A stretch of 64,000 nucleotides of DNA from Verrucomicrobiaceae bacterium (GTDB lineage Bacteria; Verrucomicrobiota; Verrucomicrobiia; Verrucomicrobiales; Verrucomicrobiaceae), in assembly GCA_019694165.1 (NCBI GenBank), contig JAIBCL010000014.1, positions 62,001-126,000 of the forward strand, in the 5' to 3' direction. The translations under genes were made by a program, and so were the position numbers. Under the pieces are notes generated by a model. It was given only the letters and a program-made list of their open reading frames with translations. It searched no databases and was not told the origin of the DNA. Within the stretch, counting starts at the first letter, position 1. Each line of letters begins with the position of its first letter. Positions 63,512-64,000 of the stretch are shown piece by piece.

Positions 63512-64000
63512 ATGAACCACGAACTCTGCACCCAGCTCCTGCGCTCCGGCGAGATCACCCGCCGCGACTTTGCCGCCAAGACCGCATCATCGCTCCTCGG
63601 CGTCGGGCTTCTCGGAAACTTCATGCAAGGCAAGGCTCACGCCGCTTTCGAAGGCTCCTCGAAGCTCCGTCAGGTCGCCACCGCGAAGAACGTCATCTAC
63701 CTCTACATGAGCGGCGGCCAGTCCCACCTCGACACCTGGGACGTGAAGGAAGGCGTGGCCACCGCCGGTTCCACCAAGCCCATCAAGACCAGCGCCGACG
63801 GTGTGCGCGTCTCCGAGTATCTGCCCCTCACCGCCAAGCAGATGCATCACGGCACTCTCGTGAACTCCCTTTCCTCCAACCAAGGCGCTCACGAGCAGGG
63901 CAATTACATCATGCACACCAGCTATGAGTTGCGCGGCACCATCCGCCATCCTGCCATGGGCGCCTGGCTCAATGTATTTCAAGGCGGCGGCAACAGCACC
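63512..64000 (+). CDS. DUF1501 family exported protein, C-terminus outside window
   Basis: The first 163 residues are present. A twin-arginine-like leader (ITRRDFAAKTASSLLGVGLL) is followed by NVIYLYMSGGQSHLDTWDVK and the AHEQGNYIMHTSYELRG segment, clearly matching the paralogue at 44013-45314. It pairs with the DUF1549/1553 gene directly upstream. The frame is open to the right edge. Confidence 0.92.
   Translation, partial: MNHELCTQLLRSGEITRRDFAAKTASSLLGVGLLGNFMQGKAHAAFEGSSKLRQVATAKNVIYLYMSGGQSHLDTWDVKEGVATAGSTKPIKTSADGVRVSEYLPLTAKQMHHGTLVNSLSSNQGAHEQGNYIMHTSYELRGTIRHPAMGAWLNVFQGGGNST

Noticed and set aside
1-64000. CRISPR arrays, tRNA and rRNA genes
   Set aside because: No regularly spaced short repeats, no cloverleaf-like segments and no rRNA signature sequence were noticed in the intergenic regions. 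A dedicated tRNA scan would be needed to exclude small RNA genes fully.

Overview
The window is a GC-rich chromosomal segment from a member of the Verrucomicrobia, probably the Prosthecobacter/Verrucomicrobium group; this placement is inferred from gene content. The indicators are secreted DUF1549/DUF1553 plus DUF1501 gene pairs, a DUF1592-type cytochrome c protein with a PA14 module, a very long GEVED/SdrD-B surface protein, and an rpmE-prfA-prmC cluster. No rRNA, tRNA, CRISPR array, intact insertion sequence or phage gene was seen.

Layout. 1-19959 (minus): a single reading frame of at least 6,653 codons without a stop, running off the left edge. It encodes a giant exported mosaic protein with GEVED domains, SdrD-B-like domains, Ig-like domains, beta-propellers and one glycine-rich block. 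20371-23574 (minus): a membrane-anchored alpha-repeat protein, a PKD/HYR-type secreted protein, and a frameshifted, truncated relative of the latter. 24071-27327: housekeeping translation genes, rplM-rpsI on plus and rpmE-prfA-prmC on minus. 27503-30495 (plus): a trypsin-like protease, a small envelope protein and two accessory genes, one a zinc-ribbon/barstar fusion. 30544-36546: mixed cell-envelope and hypothetical genes, including a Ste24-type M48 protease, crcB and an NdpA-like nucleoid protein. 36739-39063: a cytochrome c/PA14/DUF1592 protein. 39299-43987 (plus): a compact signalling operon made of a periplasmic PstS-like protein, a membrane histidine kinase and a hybrid kinase with two receiver domains. 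44013-47534 (minus) and 60950-64000 (plus): two paralogous DUF1549/1553 + DUF1501 pairs. 47830-56708 (plus): the most unusual part, described below. 57140-59970 (minus): hsp20-lon.

The strongest candidate for an undescribed system is 47983-56708. A 1,770-residue protein (DUF4062 effector-like N-terminus, STAND-type NTPase core, long TPR array) is bracketed by a 45-nt imperfect direct repeat. It is followed by an apparent operon of an archaeo-eukaryotic-primase-like protein, a TIM-barrel AP-endonuclease-2-family protein and a helix-hairpin-helix protein. The combination of sensor NTPase, primase-like enzyme and DNA-binding or repair-like genes is compatible with a conflict or DNA-damage response module. 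That function is inferred from domain logic only.

Other points of interest are the giant protein with a promoter/operator-like palindrome upstream, the Zn-ribbon/barstar fusion, the PstS-like/two-kinase operon, and a shared C-terminal GNPxARNK tail in the PKD protein and its decayed relative.
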